Origin: an uncultured Pelagibacteraceae bacterium
Lineage (GTDB): Bacteria > Pseudomonadota > Alphaproteobacteria > Pelagibacterales > Pelagibacteraceae
Assembly (NCBI GenBank): GCA_902524235.1
Contig: CABZCF010000003.1
Span: 1-64,000 of the forward strand
Direction of reading: 5' to 3'
Length of the DNA: 64,000 nt
In this document: positions 55,101 through 64,000 of the stretch, in pieces
Layout: every line of letters starts with the position of its first letter
Numbering within the stretch: position 1 is the stretch's first letter
Program-made: the position numbers and the translations under genes
The notes under the pieces: model-generated
What the model was told of the DNA's origin: nothing
Databases searched by the model: none
The model's input: only the letters and a program-made list of their open reading frames with translations

Positions 55101-56250
55101 GTTCGCCAGGTCTTAAAACTTTATAAATTTCAGTTATTGAGTCGTTTTTATTATCATTTTTGTCGTTAAGTAAAGACGATAGAATATAAGGACCTTTGTT
55201 TATTGAATTTGTTTTTGAAATTATTATAGTATTTACATCATTTTCTGTAATTTTTTCAATTATAGTTTCGTTAAGTTCTGTGCCAATTTTGAACTCATCC
55301 TCTAATATGTTTAGTTTCTTATGTAAAAATTTACCTCTCAAATATTCGCTTGATACAAGTATTTCTTTTAACCCCTCGCTATGTAACTTTCTAGCTTGGA
55401 GGAAATTAGTTTTTTGCCCAGATTTAATAATTACTTTGTTAGACTTTGCATCAATTACCTCCTCAGAAAAGTTTTTCGATTTATAATTTTCTGGATCAAA
55501 CTTTGTTTTCCACTTTTTTTTATCTTTATCGTAGCTTAATATTTCTTTTTCGTAGAATTCACTTACTATGTCTTCTTTTGAATACCCAAGTGCTTGAAGT
55601 AGCGTAGTCACTAATAATTTTTTTTTTCTATCTATTCTAAAATATAATAAATCCTTGACATCAAATTCGAAATCTAACCATGACCCTCTGTTTGGAATTA
55701 CTCTACAATTAAATAAAAGTTTTCCACTGGCATGAGATTTTCCATTATCGTGGTCGAAAAATACTCCTGGACTTCTATGCATTTGATTAACAACAACCCT
55801 TTGAACACCGTTTGTTATAAATGTACCACTATTAGTCATCATGGGAACTTCTCCCATATAAACCTCCTGCTCCTTCGCTGATAAAATATCTTTAGTGTTA
55901 TCTTCTTGATTAATGTCGAATACTACTAGTCGAAGAGTACATTTTAAGGCTGCCGAATATGTTAACCCTCTTGCTATACACTCATCAACATCAAACTTTG
56001 GTTTTTCAAGTCTATAAGATACATATTCTAATGATGCTTTATCGTTTAAATCATCTATTGGGAAAATACTTTTAAAAACTCTATCAAAACCTTTGACCAA
56101 ATAAGCTTCTACATCTTTTTTGTTTTCTGTTAATTCTTTATATGAATTTTTTTGAACTTCTATAAGATTTGGGATTGATAAACTTTCTTTTAATTTACCA
56201 AAGTTTTTTCTTATATTTTTTTTCTCTGTAAAAGATAATTCCATCAACAA
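52162..56250 (-). CDS. rpoB: RNA polymerase beta subunit
   Basis: [62 protein letters not shown]; 1362 aa. Confidence 0.98.
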   Translation of the reverse strand: MLMELSFTEKKNIRKNFGKLKESLSIPNLIEVQKNSYKELTENKKDVEAYLVKGFDRVFKSIFPIDDLNDKASLEYVSYRLEKPKFDVDECIARGLTYSAALKCTLRLVVFDINQEDNTKDILSAKEQEVYMGEVPMMTNSGTFITNGVQRVVVNQMHRSPGVFFDHDNGKSHASGKLLFNCRVIPNRGSWLDFEFDVKDLLYFRIDRKKKLLVTTLLQALGYSKEDIVSEFYEKEILSYDKDKKKWKTKFDPENYKSKNFSEEVIDAKSNKVIIKSGQKTNFLQARKLHSEGLKEILVSSEYLRGKFLHKKLNILEDEFKIGTELNETIIEKITENDVNTIIISKTNSINKGPYILSSLLNDKNDNKNDSITEIYKVLRPGEPPTIEIASQIFNNLFFSSERYDLSDVGRVKMNSRLDLTCSDKITILRNDDIISIVKKMLDLRDGKDDVDDIDHLGNRRVRSVGELVENQARIGVYRMERAIKEKMTTLDVESAMPQDLINAKPLTISLKDFFATSQLSQFMDQTNPLSEITHKRRVSALGPGGLTRERAGFEVRDVHPTHYGRICPIETPEGPNIGLINSLSTYSKINKYGFIESPYKKVTNGVVQDEIQYLSAMEESKYTIAQANSVIDKNGKFKEELVSCRQNLDFILSKPDNIDYIDVSPKQLVSVAASLIPFLENDDANRALMGSNMMRQAVPLLKPEAPLVGTGIESDVALDSGVTIVAKRDGIVDKIDGKRIVIKAKDDKDYSKSGVDIYNLQKFKRSNQNTCINQKPLVRVGDRVKSGDIIADGPSTKIGELALGKNVTVAFMPWQGYNFEDSILISERCVTDDVFTSIHIEEYEVMARDTKLGEEDITRDIPNVNEEALKNLDESGIVYIGAEVKPGDILVGKVTPKGDSASGAEEKLLRSIFGEKAIDVTDTSLKMPSGSGGIVVDVRVFNRHGIEKDERSITIERSEIESVQQDKNVEEEILERSIKQRASQILDGLSVLKKVKEINEGENLTTEKIFKLTINEIFKLSVQDQNKSDALNKLKEQYDLAKGDILERFEDKVLKIKQGDDLLPSVMKMVKVFVAIKRRLRPGDKMSGRHGNKGVVSKIVPVEDMPYQENGKPVDIVLNPLGVPSRMNVGQILETHLGWSCTELGEKIKKLINENNKLIEKNEKILNILKTVYGKDVYEEKISKLSDNEFKDLCSNIQNGIPIATPVFDGAKEDDVTKMLEISDLPKSGQTFLWDGRTGEKFDRPVTVGTIYMLKLHHLVEDKIHARSTGPYSLVTQQPLGGKAQLGGQRFGEMEVWALEAYGASYTLQEILTVKSDDVAGRVKVYETIVKGEENFESGIPESFNVLVKEIKSLALNVELN

Positions 56251-56296
56251 TCCTGATTTATTTTTTTTATAAACCAGTTCTAATTCTTTATTTAAT

Positions 56297-56668
56297 TTAC
56301 TTAAGTTCTACTTTTGCGCCTGCTGCTTCAAGTTTCTTCTTTATCTCTTCAGCTTCTTGTTTTTTAACACCTGATTTAACTTCTTTTGGTGCTCCCTCAA
56401 CTAAATCTTTAGCTTCTTTTAAACCTAAAGACGTTACGGCTCTAACTTCTTTAATAACATTAATTTTCTTTTCTCCTGCTGCTGCAAGAACAATTGTAAA
56501 TTCATCTTTTTCTTCAGCTGGTGCTGCTGCTCCACCTGCTGCTGGTGCTGCTGCTACAGCAGCCGCTGCTGTAACTCCCCACTTTTCTTCAAGTTGTTTT
56601 GAAAGTTCAGCTGCTTCTACAACAGTTAAACTTGATAATTCATCTATAATTTTGTTTAAGTCCGCCAT
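56297..56668 (-). CDS. rplL: 50S ribosomal protein L7/L12
   Basis: Ala-rich hinge; [33 protein letters not shown]. Confidence 0.97.
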   Translation of the reverse strand: MADLNKIIDELSSLTVVEAAELSKQLEEKWGVTAAAAVAAAPAAGGAAAPAEEKDEFTIVLAAAGEKKINVIKEVRAVTSLGLKEAKDLVEGAPKEVKSGVKKQEAEEIKKKLEAAGAKVELK

Positions 56669-56683
56669 ATAATTTTGTCCTGG

Positions 56684-57193
56684 TTATTTTTTTGATTTTT
56701 CGAGCGCTAAAATAGCGATTTTTGAGGCAGGTGCAAGTAAAATACTTGCTAATTTTTGTGCCGGAGATCTCAAAATTCCCACTATTTTTGCCCTTGCTTC
56801 ATCTAAAGTTGGCAATGTAGCAACATTTTGAACACCAACTAAGTCCAAAATATCATTGCCCATGATTCCCCCTAAAATTTTTAGTTTTTCATTTTCCTTA
56901 GAAAATTTTGTTAAAATCTTAGCTGACGTTATTGCGTCATCTGACAATGCTACCGCTGTAGGCCCTTTAAACAAATCTGAAAGATCTTTGCATCTTGTAT
57001 TTTCTATAGCGAGTTTTGTAATTCTATTTTTAGTGATTTTGAATTGAATACCATGTTCACGCATCTTAGATCTAAGTTCGTCTAACTGTGATACGGTTAA
57101 ACCTTGGTAGTGAGCCACAATGACAGCTTCAGACTTATCAAAGTTTGTTTTCATTTCTTGAATATAAGTCTGTTTTTTTGCTTTACTCATCAT
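56684..57193 (-). CDS. rplJ: 50S ribosomal protein L10
   Basis: EAVIVAHYQGLTVSQLDELRSKMREHGIQFKITKNRITKLAI. Confidence 0.96.
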   Translation of the reverse strand: MMSKAKKQTYIQEMKTNFDKSEAVIVAHYQGLTVSQLDELRSKMREHGIQFKITKNRITKLAIENTRCKDLSDLFKGPTAVALSDDAITSAKILTKFSKENEKLKILGGIMGNDILDLVGVQNVATLPTLDEARAKIVGILRSPAQKLASILLAPASKIAILALEKSKK

Positions 57194-57195
57194 AA

Positions 57196-57882
57196 TTAAA
57201 TACTCTTCTCTAATTTAAGTTTAAATGATCTTCCCATAGTTGAGGTTATAAAACTGTTTTTTATCAAATTTCCTTTAACATTATTATTTGATTTTTCTTT
57301 ATCTAAAGCATCCAAAATAGCATTTAAATTTTTTGTTAGATTTTCATCACTGAACGATTTTCTTCCAATACTTACTCCTATATTGCCATCTTTGTCATTT
57401 CTAATTTCTACTTGACCAGACTTAGCATTTTTTACAGCCATTGAAATATCATCACTAACTGTTCCTAGTTTAGGATTTGGCATTAAACCTTTTGGGCCTA
57501 ATACTTTTCCCAATTTAGCTAATTTAGGCATCATCATAGAAGTGCAAATTAACTTATCAAAGTTTAGGTCACCAGATTTAATTTTTTCAATCAATTCATC
57601 TCCACCTACGATCTCAGCACCTGCATCTTTTGCATTTTGTTGTTTTGTGCCTTCGCAAACGACGCCTATCTTAATAGACTTTCCAGTTCCACTCGGTAAA
57701 TTTACAGAAGTTCTTATATTAATCTCACTTTTTTTTTGCTTATTATGAATTTGCAAACTCAAATCAATTGATTCGTCAAATTTAACTGTGCAATTGTTTT
57801 TAATTTCAGATATCAATTTTGAAAATATATCACCTTTTACGTTTATATCTTCGGTAAGTTTTTTGTATCTTTTTGAACTCAT
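57196..57882 (-). CDS. rplA: 50S ribosomal protein L1
   Basis: VNLPSGTGKSIKIGVVCEGT...LGKVLGPKGLMPNPKLGTVSDDI. Confidence 0.97.
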   Translation of the reverse strand: MSSKRYKKLTEDINVKGDIFSKLISEIKNNCTVKFDESIDLSLQIHNKQKKSEINIRTSVNLPSGTGKSIKIGVVCEGTKQQNAKDAGAEIVGGDELIEKIKSGDLNFDKLICTSMMMPKLAKLGKVLGPKGLMPNPKLGTVSDDISMAVKNAKSGQVEIRNDKDGNIGVSIGRKSFSDENLTKNLNAILDALDKEKSNNNVKGNLIKNSFITSTMGRSFKLKLEKSI

Positions 57883-58310
57883 TAATCTTTTACCTCTATA
57901 CCCATAGATCTAGCAGATCCTGCAATTATTTTTGATGCTTCTGTTATATCATTTGCATTGAGATCATTCATTTTCTTTTTTGCTATTTCTTCTATTTGTT
58001 TCATGGTTATTGATGCAACTATATTTCTACCTGGCTCACTTGATCCACTTTTTAATTTTACAGCCTCTTTTATAAAGTGACTTGCTGGAGGTGATTTAAT
58101 AATAAAATCAAATTTTTTATCTTTATATACCGTTATGATAACTGGAACTGGTTTTCCCATGAATGCTTTTGTTTTTTCGTTAAAAGCTTTACAAAATTCC
58201 ATAATATTAATACCCCTTTGACCAAGTGCTGGTCCAACAGGTGGTGCTGGATTGGCTTGACCACCGTTTATTTGTAATTTTACATATCCTGCTATCTCTT
58301 TTTTTGCCAT
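57882..58310 (-). CDS. rplK: 50S ribosomal protein L11
   Basis: [37 protein letters not shown]. Confidence 0.98.
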   Translation of the reverse strand: MAKKEIAGYVKLQINGGQANPAPPVGPALGQRGINIMEFCKAFNEKTKAFMGKPVPVIITVYKDKKFDFIIKSPPASHFIKEAVKLKSGSSEPGRNIVASITMKQIEEIAKKKMNDLNANDITEASKIIAGSARSMGIEVKD

Positions 58311-58843
58311 TAACTTACCTTCTCTACTTGGTTATATTCAAGATCAACAGGTGTGGGCCTACCAAATATTGAAACTGATACTTTTAATCTTAATTTTTCC
58401 TCATCTATATCCTCAACCAACCCACTAAATGACGCAAATGGTCCGTCTATCACTTGTACCTTTTCTCCAACGTTATATTCTATGCTTGATTTAGGCTGTG
58501 CAACTCCATCTTTAATTTGTCCTAATATTTTTTCAATCTCTTTATCTGAAACTGGCACAGGTGTTCCCTTTGATCCTAAAAAACCGCTAACTTTTTTTAT
58601 ATTTTTAATCATGTGATAAATGTTATTGTCCATTTCACTCTTGATCAATACATAGCCAGGAAAATATTTTCTTTTTCTTTGTACTCTTTTGCCTCTTTTT
58701 ACCTCTGTTATGTCATGAGTAGGAACAATTATTTCCTCAATTTTCTCTGAAATTTTTGCTTTTTCTGCCTCTTCTTTTATGTTTTGTGCAACCTTATTCT
58801 CAAAACTCGAATAAGACTGAACTATATACCAATTTTTCATCAA
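58310..58843 (-). CDS. nusG: Transcription termination/antitermination factor NusG
   Basis: [19 protein letters not shown]...[15 protein letters not shown]...[17 protein letters not shown] (KOW). Confidence 0.97.
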   Translation of the reverse strand: MMKNWYIVQSYSSFENKVAQNIKEEAEKAKISEKIEEIIVPTHDITEVKRGKRVQRKRKYFPGYVLIKSEMDNNIYHMIKNIKKVSGFLGSKGTPVPVSDKEIEKILGQIKDGVAQPKSSIEYNVGEKVQVIDGPFASFSGLVEDIDEEKLRLKVSVSIFGRPTPVDLEYNQVEKVS

Positions 58844-59031
58844 AAATTTACCTTTAATATAATGTCTAAAAAAAACTTAAAAATTTGATCAACTAGTAAA
58901 AAAAATAAAGACGCAATTATAGCCATTGCTGCAACCATAAGTGTGCCTTGCAAGGTCTCTTTTTTTGTAGGCCAAGTAATTTTAAATGCTTCTTGTTTAA
59001 CTTCTTGAATAAATTTTAACGGGTTTTTCAT
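58840..59031 (-). CDS. secE: Protein translocase subunit SecE
   Basis: 63 aa; PLKFIQEVKQEAFKITWPTKKETLQGTLMVAAMAIIASLFFLLVDQIF. Confidence 0.94.
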   Translation of the reverse strand: MKNPLKFIQEVKQEAFKITWPTKKETLQGTLMVAAMAIIASLFFLLVDQIFKFFLDIILKVNF

Positions 59032-59051
59032 ATCATATGCACATTAATTAT

Positions 59052-59127
59052 TGGCAGGAGCGGAGGGAATCGAACCCCCAACCTCCGGTTTTGGAGACCG
59101 GCGCTCTACCAATTGAGCTACACTCCT
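59052..59127 (-). tRNA. tRNA-Trp(CCA)
   Basis: Revcomp AGGAGTGTAGCTCAATTGGTAGAGCGCCGGTCTCCAAAACCGGAGGTTGGGGGTTCGATTCCCTCCGCTCCTGCCA; anticodon CCA; encoded 3' CCA. Confidence 0.97.
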
Positions 59128-59140
59128 TTTATAGTGGAGC

Positions 59141-60331
59141 TTACTCTATAATCTTTGTTACTACTCCAGCTCCTACTGTTCTTCCACCCTCTCTAATTGC
59201 AAAATTTAACTTTTCACTCATAGCTATTGGTGTAATTAGTTTCACGGTAAATTTAGCGTCATCACCTGGCATTACCATTTCAGTTCCTGATGGCAATTCT
59301 ACTTCACCTGTTACATCAGTTGTTCTAAAATAAAATTGTGGTCTATATTTGGTAAAGAAAGGCGTATGTCTGCCACCTTCTTCTTTTTTGAGAACATATG
59401 CTTGCGCCTCAAATTTAGTATGAGGTGTAACAGAACCTGGTTTTGCAAGAACTTGTCCTCTCTCAACGTCTGTTCTTTCAATACCTCTTAATAGTGCACC
59501 AATATTATCTCCCGCTTCACCTGTATCAAGAATTTTTCTAAACATTTCTACACCTGTACAAACGGACTTTTTAGTATCTCTTATACCAACTATCTCAATC
59601 TCTTCTCCTGTCTTCACAACACCTTGCTCTACTCTACCTGTAACAACAGTACCTCTTCCAGAGATAGAAAAAACATCCTCAACTGGCATAAGGAAAGGTT
59701 TATCTTTTGGTCTATCTGGTTGAGGAATATGTTCATCAACAGCTTTCATTAGTTCCATTATTGCATTTTTTCCAACTGCTTCATCTTTCCCTTCAACGGC
59801 TGCTAAGGCTGAGCCTTTGATTATTGGAGTTTTGTCACCCGGAAATTTATATGAATTTAATAAATCTCTAATTTCTTCTTCAACTAATTCAATCATCTCT
59901 TTATCATCCACTTGATCAACTTTATTTAAAAAAACTACAATTGCTGGAACTCCAACCTGTCTTGCAAGAAGAATATGTTCTCTTGTTTGAGGCATAGGAC
60001 CATCTGCAGCATTAACAACTAATATTGCTCCATCCATTTGAGCAGCGCCAGTTATCATATTTTTTACATAATCAGCATGACCCGGGCAATCTACGTGAGC
60101 GTAATGTCTTTTTTCAGTTTCATATTCAACATGAGCTGTTGAAATTGTAATTCCTCTCTCTTTTTCTTCCGGTGCTTTGTCAATTTGATCATAAGCTACA
60201 AATTGTGCTCCTCCAGCTTCAGCTAAAACTTTTGTTATTGCTGCTGTTAGAGTTGTTTTACCATGATCCACATGTCCAATTGTACCAATATTACAATGTG
60301 GTTTACTTCTATTAAATTTTTCCTTCGACAT
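59141..60331 (-). CDS. tuf: Elongation factor Tu
   Basis: [28 protein letters not shown]...[28 protein letters not shown]; 396 aa. Confidence 0.98.
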   Translation of the reverse strand: MSKEKFNRSKPHCNIGTIGHVDHGKTTLTAAITKVLAEAGGAQFVAYDQIDKAPEEKERGITISTAHVEYETEKRHYAHVDCPGHADYVKNMITGAAQMDGAILVVNAADGPMPQTREHILLARQVGVPAIVVFLNKVDQVDDKEMIELVEEEIRDLLNSYKFPGDKTPIIKGSALAAVEGKDEAVGKNAIMELMKAVDEHIPQPDRPKDKPFLMPVEDVFSISGRGTVVTGRVEQGVVKTGEEIEIVGIRDTKKSVCTGVEMFRKILDTGEAGDNIGALLRGIERTDVERGQVLAKPGSVTPHTKFEAQAYVLKKEEGGRHTPFFTKYRPQFYFRTTDVTGEVELPSGTEMVMPGDDAKFTVKLITPIAMSEKLNFAIREGGRTVGAGVVTKIIE

Positions 60332-60367
60332 TACTTTATATACCTCACTTATTAGTTTTGTTTAAAT

Positions 60368-60441
60368 TGGAGCGGGTAAAGGGAATCGAACCCTTACATC
60401 CAGCTTGGAAGGCTAGCGTTCTACCATTGAACTACACCCGC
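60368..60441 (-). tRNA. tRNA-Gly(UCC)
   Basis: Revcomp GCGGGTGTAGTTCAATGGTAGAACGCTAGCCTTCCAAGCTGGATGTAAGGGTTCGATTCCCTTTACCCGCTCCA; anticodon TCC; encoded CCA. Confidence 0.97.
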
Positions 60442-60479
60442 GTCACCCAAGTTTAACACTCCGTTGTAAACATTTTGAA

Positions 60480-60565
<86 letters not shown>

Positions 60566-60573
60566 ATATAGTA

Positions 60574-60613
60574 GGGGAAGCGCCCCCATGTTCAATACAT
60601 TAAACAACATGGG
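60574..60613 (-). promoter_or_regulatory. Hairpin(s) in putative 5' leader of the tRNA-Tyr/tRNA-Gly/tuf transcript
   Basis: 8-bp inverted repeat CCCATGTT (60585-60592)/AACATGGG (60606-60613) overlapping an alternative GGGG-AAGCG-CCCC stem (60574-60586); a minus-strand TTGCAA-16-TATAAA promoter-like pair lies just upstream. Confidence 0.4.
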
Positions 60614-60694
60614 TTTTATATATTTTTATTGTATAATTGCAATACGTGAAATAGAGGTAAAAAATGATGCAAATTAAAGAAAAATAGTAAATTA

Positions 60695-61436
60695 ATGAGT
60701 AATAAGTCATCTTTTTTTTATAGTTGGAAAACACGCTGTTATAGAGGCTTTAAAAAACCCTAATAGAAAAATACTAAGAGTTTTTTTAACAGAGGAGAGT
60801 AAGAAAATAATACATAGAAGTAGCCCTAATAAAAATCTTTTATCTAATAATAAAGTCCATTTTAAAACTAAGAAAGAGCTAGATAAGTATTGTTCAAAAG
60901 AAGATCTACTTCACCAAGGCTTTGTTGCTGAAATTGAGCATATTGAAAATATAAACTTAAAAGAATTTATTAAAAACAAAAAGAATATAAATTTTGTATG
61001 TCTTGATGGAGTTAGCGATCCAAGAAATATAGGTTCGATAATAAGAAGTGCAGTATCTTTTAGAATAGATGGATTGATAGTAAAAGAAAGAAACTTTCCT
61101 AAAGAAAGTAAGCTTATGTTTAAATCGGCAAGTGGTTGCATGGAATACATTAATATATTTCAGGTACCTAATATAAAGACAACAATGAAATTTCTTAAAG
61201 AAAAAAACTTTTGGGTTTATGGTTTTGACTCAAAAAGTAAAAAAAATTTTATTGATGTAGAATGGAAAGGCAATAATATATTATTATTTGGATCTGAAGG
61301 AGAAGGAATTAAGAAACATACTGAAAAGTATGCAGATTTTTTAGTAAAAATTGATATGAATGAAAAAATAGAGAGTTTAAATATTTCAAATAGTGCTGCG
61401 ATAGTATTTCATCACATAAACAGATATCAAAAATAA
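60695..61436 (+). CDS. rlmB: RlmB/TrmH-family rRNA 2'-O-methyltransferase with apparent 1-nt frameshift
   Basis: Frame from 60720 reads IVGKHAVIEALKNPNRKILRVFLTEESKK...FVCLDGVSDPRNIGSIIRSAVSFRIDGLIV...NILLFGSEGEGIKKH...LNISNSAAIVFHHI. ATG at 60695 (MSNKSSFF) is one nt out of frame across an 8-T run (60712-60719). Confidence 0.85.
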
Positions 61437-61473
61437 CTTGATAATATTTATTTTCATATTAATAAGTAAATAT

Positions 61474-61549
61474 GCCCTTGTAGCTCAGTTGGTAGAGCAA
61501 TTGATTTGTAATCAATAGGTCCGCGGTTCGAGTCCGTGCGGGGGCACCA
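61474..61549 (+). tRNA. tRNA-Thr(UGU)
   Basis: GCCCTTGTAGCTCAGTTGGTAGAGCAATTGATTTGTAATCAATAGGTCCGCGGTTCGAGTCCGTGCGGGGGCACCA; anticodon TGT; encoded CCA. Confidence 0.97.
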
Positions 61550-61557
61550 CTAAAAAA

Positions 61558-62592
61558 TTATTCTAAAGCTTTTCCAACAATTGTTGCAGAACCTTCTAAT
61601 CTCTCGATAGACTCAATATAAACCTGTGTTTGACTTTTACCACCAAGTGGTGCCAGTGTGCCTGTACCGGCTTCAAGGTCATGTGCACCCTCAATAATGA
61701 TCTGTCCATTTCCTGTTGATCCAGAAGCATCAACAGTTGTAAATTTCCCGTAGAAAAATAATCTTTTATCTGCATCAGTGTTATTTGTGTCATGGTTATA
61801 CCAGTCCATTAACTCTTGTTTACTTTTACAACCAGTATCGCAAGTGTAGTTAGCTGCAAGTTCAGTTGGTGAAATTTGCATTGATGAATTTACATCTACA
61901 AATTCGTCGAAGTCGGTGTTTCCATCTGACTTTAACCCTCTAACCGTAGATGCTACAACTGGTAGAGAGGTTATACCTGCTGAGCCTGTGTTCCATTCAT
62001 GTTGAACTTGTGATGCACCTTTTAAAGTTATTCTTGTATACATATCGGCACTCATTTCTTTTTTGTTAAAGTTAACATAAACTTTTCCTCTTCCCTCTTG
62101 AACTGCATCTGCAAATACATCTGAAGTAGATGGTTTATTATAAGTTAATCCATTAGACCCAGTCTCAACTCTTTCTAGTGTAAACCAACCTGAGTCATAA
62201 ACAACTACATCTTGGTCTAATGTCATTACATAGTCTTGATCTTTTTCTTCGATGTTATCTTTCATCTTTTCCATTTCTTTAGCAATTTCTTTAGAGTCTG
62301 ATGACACATTAGACAAAGCTGATAAAGCACCCTCGTCGACTTTTAAATCTAATTTTTCAGCATTTTCTTTTATATCTTGTTTTAAATTTGTTGAATTTAT
62401 TAAATTAGATGTAACATTTTGAGAGTTGTTTATAACATTGCTTGAATTAACTACGGAATGACTCATTGAACTGGACATTTGATTTACTATGTTTGTTGTG
62501 GCGGGAGTTGGTGTCGATACCACTGCATAAGAATAGCTAAAATAGGTAGCAATAAATAAAATAGATTTAAATATAATTTTAAAATTTTTCAT
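61558..62592 (-). CDS. Secreted protein of unknown function (344 aa, Asn/Ser-rich N-terminal region)
   Basis: Signal peptide-like MKNFKIIFKSILFIATYFSYSYA, then Asn/Ser/Thr-rich segment and a predicted beta-rich C-terminal half; starts 1 nt from the FecR gene stop. Confidence 0.75.
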   Translation of the reverse strand: MKNFKIIFKSILFIATYFSYSYAVVSTPTPATTNIVNQMSSSMSHSVVNSSNVINNSQNVTSNLINSTNLKQDIKENAEKLDLKVDEGALSALSNVSSDSKEIAKEMEKMKDNIEEKDQDYVMTLDQDVVVYDSGWFTLERVETGSNGLTYNKPSTSDVFADAVQEGRGKVYVNFNKKEMSADMYTRITLKGASQVQHEWNTGSAGITSLPVVASTVRGLKSDGNTDFDEFVDVNSSMQISPTELAANYTCDTGCKSKQELMDWYNHDTNNTDADKRLFFYGKFTTVDASGSTGNGQIIIEGAHDLEAGTGTLAPLGGKSQTQVYIESIERLEGSATIVGKALE

Positions 62593-63162
62593 TTAATTTT
62601 TTATCATTGCTTGAAAACCAGGTTTGGTTATATCAGTCATATTTATTCCGTCTGTAAGTTGAATATTGCCTGGGATCATTCCTAGTGTGTTATTTGGACC
62701 AGGGCCTAATAATAATACTGTACTTTCCTTATCTGAATTTGAAGATACAAGAAATTCTGTCCCTCTTGCACCTAATGTTCCAGCAGGCATTTTAACTTCT
62801 AAGTTATCTGGATTTTTCTTGCTGATTTTACCAGTAATAAACTTTACTGTTCCTGACTTTATATTTGTAACAAAATTTCCATCATCAGTTTTTGGGTCAT
62901 AAACAAAATCATCTATTGTTAATTCAGTATTTTCTCCGACAGTCATTACTGTTTCATCTAAAAATAATATTTGAGCATTAGATTTTGAGCTTACAAATAT
63001 TGTATCACCAAAAAATACTTTAGAACCGTTTATTAATTTTTCATTTTTTTGATTATTTATATCTCCGACAGCAACCCCTATCACTCCTATGAATTCACTA
63101 CTAATAGATTTAGTTATAAAGCTTAAAAAAATAAAAATTGTTAATAAAAATTTTTTAGTCAT
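62593..63162 (-). CDS. FecR-domain secreted protein
   Basis: Signal peptide; GSKVFFGDTIFVSSKSNAQILFLDETVMTVGENTELTIDDFVYDPK...NIKSGTVKFITGKISK..PDNLEVKMPAGTLGARGTEFLVS matches FecR family pattern. Confidence 0.83.
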   Translation of the reverse strand: MTKKFLLTIFIFLSFITKSISSEFIGVIGVAVGDINNQKNEKLINGSKVFFGDTIFVSSKSNAQILFLDETVMTVGENTELTIDDFVYDPKTDDGNFVTNIKSGTVKFITGKISKKNPDNLEVKMPAGTLGARGTEFLVSSNSDKESTVLLLGPGPNNTLGMIPGNIQLTDGINMTDITKPGFQAMIKN

Positions 63163-64000
63163 TAAAATTTAGTCTTTTTGTTATCCCAATTGTTTTAAAT
63201 GCTCTTTTAATTTCGTAGTTGGGTAAGCTAGAATTTACATTAGATTCTCTAAAACTTAAAGTATAAAAGGTTGTATTATCCTTATTTATTTTTCTTAAAA
63301 AAGGTAATATTTGATTGATATCACCTCTCAAAGAAATATTTGTTACTAAACTTCTGTCATTTCTATAACGCAACATTGATATAGCATTATTTTTGGCTTG
63401 ATAAGCATTATATAAATAAGTAGCTGACGCTGACAAAGTTCCAAAAGAAAAAATTCTAGAGGCTCGAAAATTTACACCATTAGACTCGTAACTATGAAAT
63501 TCTTTTGCATGATCTGTTTTGCCATATATTAATTTTGTACTTATTTGTGTTCTATTAGATATGTTATGATTTAGTCTGATTGATGCAGAATAAGCTTCGT
63601 TATTGTTATTATCACCTGCCTCTTTAAACAATTGAATACCACCAACAACAGGATTTGGTCTTGAATGATATCTTGAGTCTGAATAACTCAAAGCATAATT
63701 TAAATTAAATTTATCATTAAAAATATATGTATTATTAATTCCTACCCCTTTTACTTGATAGTCCTCTTGCATTCTATAATTTGGATTATTGAAATAAACA
63801 TATGGTGAAAAATAATGATTTTTATAAGCTTTAAAATAACTTATTGAGCTTGAATATATATCACTCTCACCTTTGTGTTTTTTGTTGTTAGTATTAAAAT
63901 TAGATCCAAGATTTAAATACAAAGAAGAAGTTTGATCTAAAATTCTTCCTATAGTAAGTGAGGTTCCCCTTGTGTAAGTTTTATCGTATTCCATAGTGCT
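63155..64000 (-). CDS. Outer-membrane beta-barrel protein, C-terminal part; possibly surface lipoprotein assembly modifier (SlipAM/DUF560)-like (partial, N-terminus beyond window)
   Basis: Alternating amphipathic strands and aromatic/Phe-rich C-terminal strands (FYTLSFRESNVNSSLPNYEIKRAFKTIGITKRLNF); frame open to window edge; overlaps FecR gene start by 8 nt. Confidence 0.6.
   Translation of the reverse strand, partial: STMEYDKTYTRGTSLTIGRILDQTSSLYLNLGSNFNTNNKKHKGESDIYSSSISYFKAYKNHYFSPYVYFNNPNYRMQEDYQVKGVGINNTYIFNDKFNLNYALSYSDSRYHSRPNPVVGGIQLFKEAGDNNNNEAYSASIRLNHNISNRTQISTKLIYGKTDHAKEFHSYESNGVNFRASRIFSFGTLSASATYLYNAYQAKNNAISMLRYRNDRSLVTNISLRGDINQILPFLRKINKDNTTFYTLSFRESNVNSSLPNYEIKRAFKTIGITKRLNFND

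Noticed and set aside
59037-59333. Plus-strand ORF MHINYWQERRESNPQPPVLETGALPIELHS...
   Set aside because: Typical false protein from antisense translation of a tRNA (tRNA-Trp) running into antisense tuf.
60911-61150. Minus-strand 79-aa ORF opposite rlmB
   Set aside because: Antisense to conserved TrmH-domain coding sequence; no motif.
61074-61436. RlmB starting at ATG 61074 as listed in the ORF track
   Set aside because: The frame upstream to 60720 encodes clearly conserved RlmB N-terminal sequence, so the short ORF is a consequence of the apparent frameshift.
61596-61793. Minus-strand 65-aa ORF inside the 344-aa secreted protein gene
   Set aside because: Alternate frame within a longer, better-supported CDS.

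Overview
The window looks like a chromosomal core segment of a streamlined, AT-rich alphaproteobacterium, most likely SAR11/Pelagibacterales. This rests on very low GC by eye, intergenic gaps of a few bp, Lys/Asn/Ile-rich proteins and alphaproteobacterial gene order. Left to right it contains: (i) a lepB-acpS-pdxJ-pyrE-rsh-folK-smpB-dapA block; (ii) a Slt-type lytic transglycosylase, tRNA-Ser(GCU) and a soxBDAG heterotetrameric sarcosine-oxidase-type operon; (iii) MATE, trhO, O-methyltransferase and gatCAB; (iv) ruvX-pyrB-pyrC'-plsY-topA; (v) ridA, ugd, galU, panC, mgtE, lipB and rluC; (vi) an almost unbroken ~27 kb minus-strand information-processing supercluster (secE-nusG-rplKAJL-rpoBC-rpsLG-fusA-S10/spc/alpha-rplQ); (vii) tRNA-Trp, tuf, tRNA-Gly, tRNA-Tyr, rlmB and tRNA-Thr; (viii) a small accessory operon at the right edge (outer-membrane beta-barrel, FecR-domain protein, unknown secreted protein). 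No CRISPR array, IS element, prophage or rRNA was seen. The observations most worth a second look are: the right-edge barrel/FecR/secreted-protein operon; an apparent 1-nt frameshift in a poly-T tract at the start of rlmB; a PyrC-like protein lacking the metal-binding HxH motif; a shortened RSH protein; a 74-nt out-of-frame smpB/folK overlap; an unusually long intergenic region before tRNA-Ser/sox; structured leaders before rpsL and tRNA-Tyr; and several genes missing from their usual positions (rpoZ, dprA, rpmD, second tuf). All homology calls come from reading protein motifs by eye; no database search was run.
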